Shown: positions 1 to 7,427, counted from the first letter of the stretch. The stretch is DNA of 44,350 nt from Candidatus Chlorobium antarcticum (GCA_030765725.1 JAVCDF010000010.1:1-44350), one strand, 5' to 3'. Program-made: numbers and translations. Notes: generated from the letters alone by a model not told the origin.

Positions 1-254
1 TGCTCCGAACCTCCTGTCGGTCACAGGCGCTGGTCATTGCGGCTTCTGGCCGATAAGGTGGTTGAACTGGAGTATGTCGATCAGATCTCGTATGAAACCG
101 TCCGGCAGGCTTTAAAAAAAACATCTTTAAGCCCTGGAAAACGCAAGGATGGGTAATTCCGCCATCACAGAATGGTGATTTTGTTGCCCAGATGGAAACG
201 GTGCTGGACATGTACAAGTATCCATTTGACCCTCGGCCCTATGTTGATGCATAG
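1..254 (+). pseudogene. IS630-family transposase remnant, frameshifted and truncated at both ends
   Basis: The plus strand reads RRWSLRLLADKVVELEYVD and ISYETVRQALKK in frame 1 up to an A8 run at 114-121. The protein then continues in the -1 frame as KPWKTQGWVIPPSQNGDFVA and DMYKYPFDPRPYVDA, stopping at TAG 252-254. This is the linker between the helix-turn-helix and DDE domains of IS630 transposases. Some IS630 elements use programmed -1 slippage on A-runs, so the A8 may be the normal frameshift site. The reading frame ends just before the first catalytic Asp would appear, so no catalytic domain is left. The N-terminus lies outside the window. Confidence 0.7.
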
Positions 255-277
255 TGGTAGCGGAATTAGCATCCGAG

Positions 278-1588
278 TTAATTTGCTTTTTTATGCACTT
301 TTATCAGTTTATTCTCCAACGCCTCGTCCAAAAAATCGAAGACTGTTTGACTCATTACACTGCGGTTCTCCGTAAGGCAGTGGTTGGAGGCGCCTTCGTT
401 GGCAGGGGTCACAACAAGAGCCTTTTTGTCGTGTGGTACTCCATCCAGAAATATCTTTTGCTGGGCTTGTATGTTGACGTCGGCGTACTCACCCTCTCCC
501 ACCAGAGATAGGGCCGGACACTTGATCCGGGCAGGGTCGAAATCGAAGCCGCTATTGGCATCGACCAGTCCGGGGATGTTGTCCATGGCGACACCCCAGC
601 GCCAGGCGATAACGCGGATAGTGTTCGTCTTGAAAGAGGACCACTGCTTCATTTTGTCCTCGGTCATGGTCGCCACGGGCATGGAGGCAAAAAGAGTGTG
701 GGCATCGACAACAGCGCTGTTCATAACAATGGCTTTGATGCGATTGTCAAACTGAGCCGAACGGGGGACAAAGCCGCCACCACCACTGATACCGAACATG
801 CTCAGACGATTCGGGTTGACCTCGGTCCTGGTCAGGGCATAGTCGACAACGGCCTTCATGGGAACTTCTACATCAGCCCGGAAAAACTTTCCCTCAAGGG
901 GAAGAAGTCCCTGACCGGGAAGATCGACGGTGAGGAAGTTGTAGCCGCGTTCATAGGCCTGTCTGGCGATGTAAAAGACAAGATCCTCCGCGAAGGTTTC
1001 GCCGCCTCCGATCATGATCAATGTCTTGTGTTTTCGCGAGTCGCCGTAGGCTCTCCGGAAGTATCCGGGCAGAACTGACTTCTCGAAGAGGATTTCAAAG
1101 TACTCCAGCGGCGGATCAAGAAGCTGACCGGCCTTTTTCAAGAGGCTACGGCTTTTCAGGGCCGTCTCTTTGAAGTGCCGATCAGTGGGCAACATGGAGA
1201 TCAGGGCAGCCCGATAGTAGTAGGAGGCTCGCATATACTGCCCTTGGGCACTCACATTGTGGCCTCTGGCAAGGCTTCTGTCTCCACGTGCCTCGACGCG
1301 CTTGGCCATCTCGATCCACTCTTTCTGCCAACTGACTGCATCTCCCTCAGTGATACGACCAGCGGTGAAGAAGGCCTCCCCTATCTCGCAGCCGGAGTTC
1401 ATGGTAGCCCCGAGAATGAGAGCTAGGGAAAACTCCATTTCGTTGTCTTTGAAGTGCATTCGTGTGTGCGACTCGTGGGCATCCCAGCCCTCGTTCTTTT
1501 GAACCTCTCCCGCAGAAACGGTCCCCGCGAAAATCATACCAAAGACGACTACCACCAAGAACAATCGCAGTAAAATCATTTTATTCAT
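278..1588 (-). CDS. Secreted alpha/beta hydrolase (serine hydrolase/peptidase fold)
   Basis: A 436-residue protein. I chose the ATG at 1588 because it starts a clean signal peptide (MNKMILLRLFLVVVVFGMIF followed by a small-residue cleavage region) and has AAAAGG about 12 nt upstream. The longer open frame to 1657 begins inside an attC-like repeat and is unlikely to be used. The N-terminal third is helical with no motif I know. The C-terminal part is an alpha/beta hydrolase: the nucleophile elbow GISGGGG has Ser at about residue 268, the likely acid is Asp in GEGEYAD, and the likely base is His in EGASNHC at about 403. The layout resembles helical-domain hydrolases related to S9 peptidases and FrsA-like enzymes; the substrate cannot be inferred. 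It stands alone between an attC-like site and IS630 debris and may be a captured cassette gene. Confidence 0.8.
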   Translation of the reverse strand: MNKMILLRLFLVVVVFGMIFAGTVSAGEVQKNEGWDAHESHTRMHFKDNEMEFSLALILGATMNSGCEIGEAFFTAGRITEGDAVSWQKEWIEMAKRVEARGDRSLARGHNVSAQGQYMRASYYYRAALISMLPTDRHFKETALKSRSLLKKAGQLLDPPLEYFEILFEKSVLPGYFRRAYGDSRKHKTLIMIGGGETFAEDLVFYIARQAYERGYNFLTVDLPGQGLLPLEGKFFRADVEVPMKAVVDYALTRTEVNPNRLSMFGISGGGGFVPRSAQFDNRIKAIVMNSAVVDAHTLFASMPVATMTEDKMKQWSSFKTNTIRVIAWRWGVAMDNIPGLVDANSGFDFDPARIKCPALSLVGEGEYADVNIQAQQKIFLDGVPHDKKALVVTPANEGASNHCLTENRSVMSQTVFDFLDEALENKLIKVHKKAN

Positions 1589-1643
1589 AGACTTATCGAA
1601 CCTTTTCCCTCTTCTCTGATCACACATATTTTTTGCCTCTTTT

Positions 1644-1730
1644 GCATAACGCCTCAATAACGGGCAGTAAAAAGCGAAGCTTTTTACTGCCCAGCCAACT
1701 TATTGGCGTTCGTTGATTGACTTGTTAGGA
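1644..1730 (-). repeat. Integron attC-like recombination site
   Basis: An 87-bp imperfect palindrome. On the minus strand it starts CCTAACAAGTCAATCAACG and ends TTGAGGCGTTATGC, which resembles R''/L'' (TAACAA-TCA-TCAA) and L'/R' (GTTRRRY-like GTTATGC) of attC sites. The centre is a perfect 14-bp stem (1662-1675 with 1679-1692) and a 3-nt loop. The hydrolase follows on the same strand about 55 nt after the presumed G^TT crossover, as a cassette gene would. On the other side a degenerate short open frame ends with TAA inside CCTAAC, also typical of cassettes. The central stem alone could be read as a terminator, and the R' box departs from the strict consensus. Confidence 0.5.
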
Positions 1731-1799
1731 ATTTTTATGCCCCCAGAAATCAAGTGCTTCCTCAAGCCAATTTATCATTTTTGCGTATATCGCTTTATG

Positions 1800-2036
1800 T
1801 CAATGAAGATGTCGATGGCTGGGATCGATATAAAAAACATAAGATTCAAGTTTATGACATGTGGAAGATGAAATTACTCCCACTTTAGCATGGCCACTGA
1901 TTAATGCATAGTATTGCTGCAACTCCTGAAACGGCCGTTTTCTCTGACGGGCCATATTAAGCAGGCGACGCCTGACAGATGCCCCGACATTTTTAGACTG
2001 TGACAGGACCCTCTCCCTGAAGAGACCTGTGGCGCC
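1800..2036 (-). pseudogene. Fragment resembling the N-terminus of an AbiEii-type nucleotidyltransferase toxin
   Basis: The minus strand encodes SQSKNVGASVRRRLLNMARQ followed by KRPFQELQQYYAL. This resembles the start of AbiEii/type IV toxin nucleotidyltransferases (KN-A-SVR-RLLN-A, then PF-LL-YA-ER). Homology stops at about YYAL, before any catalytic GSxxxD motif, and a TGA lies at 1802-1800. The same frame resumes as KMINWLEEALDFWGHKNS and ends with TAA inside the attC-like repeat. No AbiEi antitoxin is present. I infer a dead fragment; a short unrelated gene is possible. Confidence 0.4.
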
Positions 2037-2091
2037 TTACCGTATTGTAATCAGTAAACCAGTTCTTCAGTCCTCCCTTAGATGTTAACAT
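1993..2091 (-). pseudogene. Transposase C-terminal fragment (rve/IS3-like)
   Basis: The minus strand reads GGLKNWFTDYNTVRRHRSLQ, then a stop at 1995-1993. This is the familiar tail of integrase-core transposases (W--DYN--R-H-SL). It overlaps the AbiEii-like fragment in another frame, so one element probably inserted into the other. The catalytic D-D-E part and the element ends are absent. Confidence 0.5.
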
Positions 2092-2473
2092 ATGGGTGTC
2101 TATAAAATCGTCTGTTCGGTATTTTGGACAACGGCAATCCAGTAATCGATTTGTTGGGAGATATTACATGTGTGCGCAACGCGCAGAATGTTGTATAATA
2201 ATAGTTATGCAAAGCTGGCGTGACGGTGAGTATTCCTCTCTGGCAATCGCATAGTAAGCCCCCTCCATTCCCGATTCGACACAACAACAGCTATTTCCAG
2301 CTCCTGATCCTAAGAGGCTGTTTAGAACTTGACTTCCAACCAGGAACTCACTCTCCAGCTTGCCTGGATTCATTTTTATCCACAAGGTAAGTGGAGCAAA
2401 ACGGGTCGCCTCCATTCTGTAAAGTCACCTGTTTATGAGATTTTGAGACAAAAGCTTTTTCTTATTGGCAATC

Positions 2474-2492
2474 ATTGTCATAAATTGACAAT
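2474..2492. promoter_or_regulatory. Palindromic operator candidate of parDE
   Basis: A perfect inverted repeat ATTGTCA-TAAAT-TGACAAT sits about 30 bp upstream of the parD start. Ribbon-helix-helix antitoxins bind short palindromes of this kind in their own promoters, so autorepression is the likely role. The repeat is seen; the function is inferred. Confidence 0.55.
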
Positions 2493-2523
2493 AACCTTAC
2501 TCATGATCATTAAGGAGAACACC

Positions 2524-2775
2524 ATGCCAATGAATGTCAGTCTGACCCCACATCTCGAAAAGATGGTTCGGGGAAAAGTCAACTCCGGCCTCTATTCATC
2601 GGCGAGCGAGGTCGTCCGTGAAGCGTTACGGTTCATGGATGAACAGGATTCGATTCGGAAGGCCAGGCTAGATCTCTTGCAGCAGGAGATTCGTGCAGGA
2701 ATGGAGAGCGGTACAGCTACGCTCTGGAATCCCGATGAGATAAAGAAGGCAGGACGAGAAAGAAGTAAGGCGTGA
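2524..2775 (+). CDS. parD: ParD-family ribbon-helix-helix antitoxin
   Basis: An 83-residue protein starting at ATG 2524, with AAGGAG at 2512-2517 giving ideal spacing. A longer open frame to 2329 has no such signal and includes the operator. The N-terminal strand MPMNVSLTPHLEKMV and the helices containing YSSASEVVREALR are the ribbon-helix-helix domain of ParD/CC2985 antitoxins. The C-terminal half (QQEIRAGMESGTATLWNPDE) should wrap the toxin. It is the first gene of a two-gene operon with parE and probably represses it through the palindrome at 2474-2492. The pair looks intact although everything around it is decayed. Confidence 0.88.
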   Translation: MPMNVSLTPHLEKMVRGKVNSGLYSSASEVVREALRFMDEQDSIRKARLDLLQQEIRAGMESGTATLWNPDEIKKAGRERSKA

Positions 2776-2788
2776 GCAGGTGAGTATC

Positions 2789-3088
2789 ATGCCAACAATC
2801 AGGATTCGCCCTCTTGTTTTCGACGATCTTGCCGAAATATGGAGTTATATCGCAGAAGACAGCCCAAACCGAGCTGACACTTTTATCGACTCCATCGACA
2901 GGAAATTTCATGAGTTGTCACATTTACCCCATATCGGGCGGTCTCGCAACGAACTCCTGCCGGAACTGTGCAGTTTCCCGGTCGGTCGCTATATCATTTT
3001 TTATCTCGCCATCACGGACGGCATAGAGGTTGTCAGGGTACTGCACTCATCAAGAGACATCGATGAGCAAATCAATCCACAACAATAG
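2789..3088 (+). CDS. parE: ParE/RelE-family toxin
   Basis: A 99-residue protein from ATG 2789; an in-frame GTG at 2780 is an alternative start. It shows the ParE pattern: RPLVFDDLAEIWSYIAE near the N-terminus, F--SID-KF--L---P-IGRSR in the middle, and a C-terminal strand pair FPVGRYIIFYL and IEVVRVLHSSRDID. ParE toxins poison DNA gyrase, while the related RelE toxins cut mRNA; the sequence favours ParE. It lies 13 nt after parD. Its TAG stop is followed immediately, in the same frame, by an ATG and a resolvase scrap, so the 3' end may mark a recombination junction. Confidence 0.85.
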   Translation: MPTIRIRPLVFDDLAEIWSYIAEDSPNRADTFIDSIDRKFHELSHLPHIGRSRNELLPELCSFPVGRYIIFYLAITDGIEVVRVLHSSRDIDEQINPQQ

Positions 3089-3190
3089 ATGGAATGGCGG
3101 CTGGATCGCCTTGGCCGCTCCCTGAAATACCTGATCGAGATTGTTGAAGAACTGAAAGGCAGGGGAGTGGGCGTCTGGAATTTTGCTTGA
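3089..3190 (+). pseudogene. Serine recombinase (resolvase/invertase) fragment
   Basis: The frame directly after the parE stop encodes 33 residues, MEWRLDRLGRSLKYLIEIVE followed by ELKGRG. This is the W(K/R)LDRLGRS segment of the catalytic domain of serine resolvases, carrying the arginine cluster of the active site. The catalytic Ser region, the rest of the domain and the DNA-binding domain are missing. It is a remnant of a mobile element next to the toxin-antitoxin pair. Confidence 0.6.
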
Positions 3191-3655
3191 AACCGAATAA
3201 TATTTTCTTTAGATTAAACCAATGGGAGTATCCTTCTCCACCCCCCCCCGTGCCTGTACAGTAACACAAGTAGCCCTCAGCATAACACACTCAGTTACCT
3301 TATTTTAGGTTGAATCGTAGATTTTCAGTCAATTTGTTTGATCAAAATCTTTAACGCAGCCAGAGGTGCTTCTTTGTTGTCTCTAAGTCAGCAATTGCTG
3401 TTCATTAGTTCCGAACACGACTTTTGAATAATCCCTCCCCCTCCCCTACATTTTTTTCGTTTTTCTTTTTCGCTTGTTCTTGCAGTCCCCCTGCAGTCCC
3501 TTTTTGGGCTCCTTTTCTGAGCCTTTTGTATTACGCCCCCCATTGATGTGTCGCCGGTTGTTCCGTGTCGTAAAGAAAAGATGAAATCTGAAACCACAGT
3601 TTGGCGAGGGTGAGTGTTCGGCTTCGGTATAACTAATAATAAATGGAGATCTATT
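3191..3655. other. Non-coding gap upstream of the caspase-like gene
   Basis: No credible gene is visible in these 465 bases. A run of nine C lies at 3241-3249, and pyrimidine-rich stretches with two GCAGTCCC repeats lie at about 3480-3500. The promoter of the gene at 3656 must lie here, but I cannot pick it out. Confidence 0.4.
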
Positions 3656-5131
3656 ATGAGATTTACCAGGCAGTTTGGGCTAATGGTTTGTTGGCTGCTC
3701 ATGTCAGCCGGCACAGTGTGGGGTGCGGATGTGGCGAGGATTACCCAGATCGCGAGCAAGGTACATGTTGATTTCAATCAACTGGTCAAGGTCAAAAAGG
3801 TTCAGTTGCCGGTTGCGGTAAGCCAACAGAGGGCGTTTCTGCTGACTCAGCCCGAAGTTCGGGAAGTGCAGCAGCTGAAGGGCAACAATCTCATGGTGCG
3901 TTTCAAGGATGGCAACGAGCTGCTGATGTTCCTCGGAGAAAATAGCCTCGGTTCAGATATTCAGCCAACGCCGATACAGGCGCAAAAAAAGGTGTTGCAA
4001 CAGGTAGAAAAGCTTACCCCTATAGCGAAGGTTAAGCGCCCGGTATTCAGGATGATTCCCTGCGCTCCAAATAGCCGAAAAGCCTTGATTTTCGATTGTT
4101 TGGAAGACGATGCCAATATGGTGTCACCGAAAATCTGGCAACAGGTAAAGTCTGACCTGCAGGCACTTGGGTACACCGTTACAACTCGGTTGAACAATTC
4201 CGCCAATTTGGCAAATGCTGCCCAGATTGACAATGGTGAATACGGTGTTGTGATGCTTCGCGGTCACGGAGGTGATTTGGGTGGTGATTTTGGCTTTCTT
4301 GTCAGGCCCTGGTACACCAGTTACCCGGCATCCAACAGTGGCTATACCGGGACCATTCGTGCCAGTGCCTACAACCATGCTGCCGGTGCTACTCAATTCG
4401 GCTATATCATTACCGGAACATTCAGTTCCACATATTGGGCCGACAAAACATTTCCTTCTACGATTTTCTTCCTGGAGAGTTGCCATGGTGCCGATCCGGG
4501 TGCTCTGCCCGGCATGCCTACCTGGACTACCAATCACGGCGCTTCGGTGTGGGTCGGTTGGAACGAATCTGTTTCCTTCAATTGCGGCGACAACGGTACA
4601 GATCTCTTTTTCCAGAAGATGAAGGAACAGAAAACAGTTGGCGATGCGGTTAATGCAGTATATGCCACTGGATGCCGTCCTCCCGAACTGGTTGTTTTCC
4701 CGACCAACAGGGGTGCATGCCAGCTATCAGTCTGGAAAGATGATGGCAATGAATCCTCGGTGACCAACTCGCGTGATTTTAAGCTGCTCAAGCTGGTATC
4801 GGGTATGGGAAGACTCTATGCAACCATTTCCTTTTACAGCGCGCCAGTGTTTGACGAGTTCTTTTTCTACGCGGATACTAATGGTAATACGGGCGCTGAA
4901 GTGCTGGTGAGATGTCATGCAAATAATGTTGAGGTATACAGGCAGACCCAGCCAGGGCTGTACAACAACAAGGTTTATACAGGAACTGCTGCCAAGAGCG
5001 GCAATAATTATTCTTTCAGTATTCCTTGGGATACGGCTTTTGGCAGTGCCACTACGGCTAATGTGTGGCTCTTTGATATGACCGGGAAGGATAGGCTTCC
5101 CAACAGTGATAATGTTACCCTGCTTAAGTAA
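3656..5131 (+). CDS. Secreted caspase-like (clan CD) cysteine peptidase candidate
   Basis: A 491-residue protein. The ATG at 3656 follows GGAG (3645-3648) and starts a signal peptide (about residues 1-23, ending AGTVWGA). Residues about 50-97 form a module ending FKDGNELLMFLG that recurs in the next gene. From about 135 to 340 the pattern fits the caspase/metacaspase fold: strand KALIFDC, then VVMLRGHGG (His204), then FFLESCHGA (Cys276). These match the SGHG and DSCHSG motifs that carry the catalytic dyad in clan CD peptidases. The C-terminal 120 residues look like a beta-sandwich (FFFYADTNG, SFSIPWDTAF). I infer a secreted or periplasmic peptidase with a possible propeptide. A pseudopeptidase cannot be excluded, since C14 enzymes usually have DSC rather than ESC. 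Confidence 0.6.
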   Translation: MRFTRQFGLMVCWLLMSAGTVWGADVARITQIASKVHVDFNQLVKVKKVQLPVAVSQQRAFLLTQPEVREVQQLKGNNLMVRFKDGNELLMFLGENSLGSDIQPTPIQAQKKVLQQVEKLTPIAKVKRPVFRMIPCAPNSRKALIFDCLEDDANMVSPKIWQQVKSDLQALGYTVTTRLNNSANLANAAQIDNGEYGVVMLRGHGGDLGGDFGFLVRPWYTSYPASNSGYTGTIRASAYNHAAGATQFGYIITGTFSSTYWADKTFPSTIFFLESCHGADPGALPGMPTWTTNHGASVWVGWNESVSFNCGDNGTDLFFQKMKEQKTVGDAVNAVYATGCRPPELVVFPTNRGACQLSVWKDDGNESSVTNSRDFKLLKLVSGMGRLYATISFYSAPVFDEFFFYADTNGNTGAEVLVRCHANNVEVYRQTQPGLYNNKVYTGTAAKSGNNYSFSIPWDTAFGSATTANVWLFDMTGKDRLPNSDNVTLLK

Positions 5132-5161
5132 CCGACAGTCTATGATGTTTTGAAATTGACA

Positions 5162-5207
5162 AGAGCGGCGGAAGCGATCAGGTAGTTACTCCGCCGCTCT
5201 TTCTTTT
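5162..5207 (+). terminator. Rho-independent terminator
   Basis: A perfect 11-bp GC-rich stem (5162-5172 with 5190-5200) and a 17-nt loop are followed by TTCTTTT. It lies 30 nt after the caspase-like gene and ends just before the Shine-Dalgarno sequence of the lipoprotein gene. The two genes are therefore probably not fully co-transcribed, or read-through is partial. Confidence 0.8.
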
Positions 5208-5222
5208 AAACGGAGGTATGTA

Positions 5223-5543
5223 ATGAAAAGACTGTTTCCGGTCTGGATCGGGTTATTTCTGCTTATTGCCGCAGGATGTGTCAATGAGGCTGGAGCAGGG
5301 GCTGAATACCGTTCGGATGAACAGATGACATCTGAAATTCTTGCAGAACAGGCGGAGAGAAAATATGCCGAATACCTTAAAACTAATGACGGAGATCGAG
5401 CTGCGGCAACGAAAAAAACCGCCGCTTATCTGCGGGGACTTCCAGGCATAAAGGAGGTGAGGGTTAGTGGCAGCGACAACCTCTTCGTTATCATGGGGGA
5501 CGGCAACGAACTGTTACTCATGCTTGGCAAAGATCGACTCTAA
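5223..5543 (+). CDS. Lipoprotein sharing the N-terminal module of the caspase-like protein
   Basis: A 106-residue protein with a perfect CGGAGG ribosome site 6 nt before ATG. The N-terminus is a lipoprotein signal (LFLLIAAGC, lipid Cys19). Residues about 58-106 read KKTAAYLRGLPGIKEV, DNLFVIMGDGNELLLMLG. This aligns with residues about 50-97 of the upstream protein (P-V-EV----NNLMVRFKDGNELLMFLG). The module is not one I recognise. A stand-alone copy of a putative propeptide, anchored as a lipoprotein beside its peptidase, suggests an inhibitor or chaperone role by analogy with propeptide-like inhibitors; this is inference only. Confidence 0.75.
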   Translation: MKRLFPVWIGLFLLIAAGCVNEAGAGAEYRSDEQMTSEILAEQAERKYAEYLKTNDGDRAAATKKTAAYLRGLPGIKEVRVSGSDNLFVIMGDGNELLLMLGKDRL

Positions 5544-5594
5544 TTGCTTTAAATAATGGTAATTATCAACTATTAAAAAAAGGAGTGTTGCGCT

Positions 5595-5849
5595 ATGGGA
5601 CATTGTGCACAAGGAACTACAGGATGGACAAAGTTAAAAGAGTATCAGGCTCTATGGGATCCAAAGATTGATCTTGGTAAATTCTATTTCACGACATTTC
5701 AGGGTAAGCGTCAGGAAACGCCTTATATGAACGCTGAGAATTTTGCACGAGTGATTGATATTCTACGAAATGAAAGCCCTGTATATGGTAACGCCAGTAC
5801 TGGATCGGTAACCACTCAAGGAGAGGGCGTCGGTGAAGAAGAGAGTTAG
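5595..5849 (+). CDS. Small protein of unknown function
   Basis: An 84-residue protein with a strong AAGGAG site about 9 nt before ATG. I do not recognise it. It begins MGHCAQGTTGWTKLKEYQ, has no signal peptide or membrane segment, and ends in a flexible Gly/Glu/Ser-rich tail (GEGVGEEES). It follows the lipoprotein gene by 51 nt with no terminator between them, so it may belong to the same transcript and be a partner or substrate of the caspase-like system. Coding status rests on the ribosome site and the plausible composition. Confidence 0.55.
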   Translation: MGHCAQGTTGWTKLKEYQALWDPKIDLGKFYFTTFQGKRQETPYMNAENFARVIDILRNESPVYGNASTGSVTTQGEGVGEEES

Positions 5850-5903
5850 ACTGAAATAAACTGAGCCTCTTTTCGTCTGCTGGCTGGTGTCTACTATGTT
5901 TCA

Positions 5904-5923
5904 GTGTGCCCGGAAGGGCACAC
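5904..5923 (+). other. Short perfect hairpin with a GNRA-type loop
   Basis: GTGTGCCC-GGAA-GGGCACAC forms an 8-bp stem with a GGAA tetraloop in the gap before the aldolase gene. No T-run follows, so it is more likely an mRNA stability or processing element than an intrinsic terminator. Confidence 0.4.
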
Positions 5924-5984
5924 TCATGGAGAGGCGATTGCTGGACTGCTATAACTGCAAACAAAACAGAGAAAGGGGGAAAAG

Positions 5985-7007
5985 ATGGATAGCAAAAAAC
6001 TCAGCTTTGTAGCTAAAGCTATTGTGGCGACCCGGAAAGGCGTGCTGGCGGCAGATGAAAGCACTCCCACGATCAGGAAGCGTTTCAATTCTGTCAAGGT
6101 TGAGTCCACCGAAGAAAACCGTCGGCGATACCGGGAAATCCTTTTTACGACGGAAGCAATTGAACGCCATATCGGCGGGATCATTCTTTTTGATGAAACA
6201 ATGCGCCAGTCCACGCAAGATGGAACTCCTTTTCCGAAGCTCCTGTCCGAAAGGGGTATTGTAACGGGCATTAAGGTGGATAAAGGCACCAAGGCGCTAG
6301 CGCTGTATTCCGACGAAAAGATTACCGAAGGGCTCGACGGCCTGCGTGAACGATTGCTGGAGTACAAAGAGCTTGGTGCACAGTTCGCAAAGTGGCGGGC
6401 GGTTATCGAGATCAACGAGCGCGATATTCCCACCCTTTTCGGTATACGCGCGAACGCCCAAGTATTGGCGCGTTTCGCGGCGCTGTGTCAGGAGCAGGAT
6501 ATCGTTCCGATCGTTGAACCTGAAGTCCTCATGGACGGCGACCACGACATTGACCGCTGCGAGGCTGTGACATCGCAAGTGCTTGAAACGGTTTTTGCTG
6601 AACTCGATGCCCATCATGTACTGTTCGAAGGTATGCTGCTGAAGCCGAACATGGTGATTGCCGGCATGAAATGCGCCCGTCCTGCTGGCATAGAGCAGGT
6701 TGCCGAGGCAACGATGCGCTGCATGACCCGTTATGTGCCGGCGGCTGTACCGGGGATCGTATTTCTGTCGGGCGGGCAAAGTGCGGAAAAGGCTACGGCC
6801 CACCTGAACGCTATGAACGCGACAGGTCCGTATCCGTGGGAGGTTAGCTTCTCCTACGGACGAGCACTGCAGGCGCCAGTGCTTGACGCATGGAAGGGGC
6901 TGGAAAGCAATGCAGCCAACGCGCAACAGGCATTATCGAAGCGCTGCCGCCTGAATGGTCTGGCCCGCGACGGAGTGTATGCACAGGAGATGGAGCGGGA
7001 AGATTAA
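5985..7007 (+). CDS. Fructose-bisphosphate aldolase, class I
   Basis: A 340-residue enzyme that reversibly cleaves fructose 1,6-bisphosphate to dihydroxyacetone phosphate and glyceraldehyde 3-phosphate through a Schiff base. The vertebrate-type class I motifs are all present: AADEST (Asp24), FAKWRAV (Lys136), and EGMLLKPNM with the Schiff-base Lys at about 220, followed by FLSGGQSAEKATAHLNAMN. Length is normal for the family. An AAAGGGGG ribosome site precedes ATG. It is a single gene flanked by accessory DNA on both sides, so it may have been acquired or may simply sit at an insertion-prone locus. Confidence 0.95.
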   Translation: MDSKKLSFVAKAIVATRKGVLAADESTPTIRKRFNSVKVESTEENRRRYREILFTTEAIERHIGGIILFDETMRQSTQDGTPFPKLLSERGIVTGIKVDKGTKALALYSDEKITEGLDGLRERLLEYKELGAQFAKWRAVIEINERDIPTLFGIRANAQVLARFAALCQEQDIVPIVEPEVLMDGDHDIDRCEAVTSQVLETVFAELDAHHVLFEGMLLKPNMVIAGMKCARPAGIEQVAEATMRCMTRYVPAAVPGIVFLSGGQSAEKATAHLNAMNATGPYPWEVSFSYGRALQAPVLDAWKGLESNAANAQQALSKRCRLNGLARDGVYAQEMERED

Positions 7008-7315
7008 GAACAGAAACGGAACTGAAAACATTCTTCAGGCGGATGAAGGACAGCCAGGGCATAGACCCAGGGTGCCGGAGGAAGGCTTGCGGCAGGCCGG
7101 CAATCATTGAGAATTGAACATCACAAGACGCAACAAGTTCATAGATGTACCCACACATTCTGTAACGACAGAAAATAGAAGCGAACCGGAGAAAACAAAC
7201 ACTGCAGAACATGGAAAAACCATCCGGTCATGAAGAACTGAAAGCCCTCTGCCAGCCGACAGTAGCGGCAATGGTCGGTCGCTGGGCGGAAGGAAACCCC
7301 CTCAACCCGGACTCA
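7008..7315. other. Non-coding or decayed stretch after the aldolase gene
   Basis: No full gene is visible. A short open frame at 7211-7354 (MEKPSGHEELKALCQPTVAA, 47 residues) has no ribosome site and no family I recognise. Its purine-rich style resembles the phage debris near 42,100, so it could be a phage gene scrap. The stretch runs directly into transposase debris. Confidence 0.35.
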
Positions 7316-7396
7316 TCAAGAAGCCAAACCCTTCGGTTGATAATAGTTGCGTAGATACTCTGCCGGGGAAACATATCCCAAGAAAGAGTAACTTCG
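7316..7396 (-). pseudogene. IS3/rve-type transposase C-terminal scrap
   Basis: The minus strand encodes FLGYVSPAEYLRNYY followed by QPKGLAS and a stop. This is the SLGY-SPAEY tail of IS3-family transposases. Upstream of it the homology is lost. It is a different transposase from the nearby full IS3 element, whose tail reads SLGYKTPDEVY. Confidence 0.6.
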
Positions 7397-7401
7397 CGCT
7401 A

Positions 7402-7427
7402 TATACATGTACAAGTTTCCATTTGAC
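7402..7427 (+). repeat. 26-bp echo of the IS630 remnant at 205-230
   Basis: ACATGTACAAG-TTCCATTTGACCCC differs at only two positions from the stretch at about 205-230 that encodes DMYKYPFDP in the IS630 remnant. Both copies are followed by unrelated sequence. It is probably another scrap of the same transposase, broken at the same place. Confidence 0.45.

Noticed and set aside
1662-1692. The 14-bp stem read as a simple terminator
   Set aside because: There is no T-run on either side, and the pairing extends outward into attC-like boxes, which fits a recombination site better.
3241-3249. C9 homopolymer as a phase-variation tract
   Set aside because: It lies in a gap with no reading frame across it and is over 400 bp from the next gene start.
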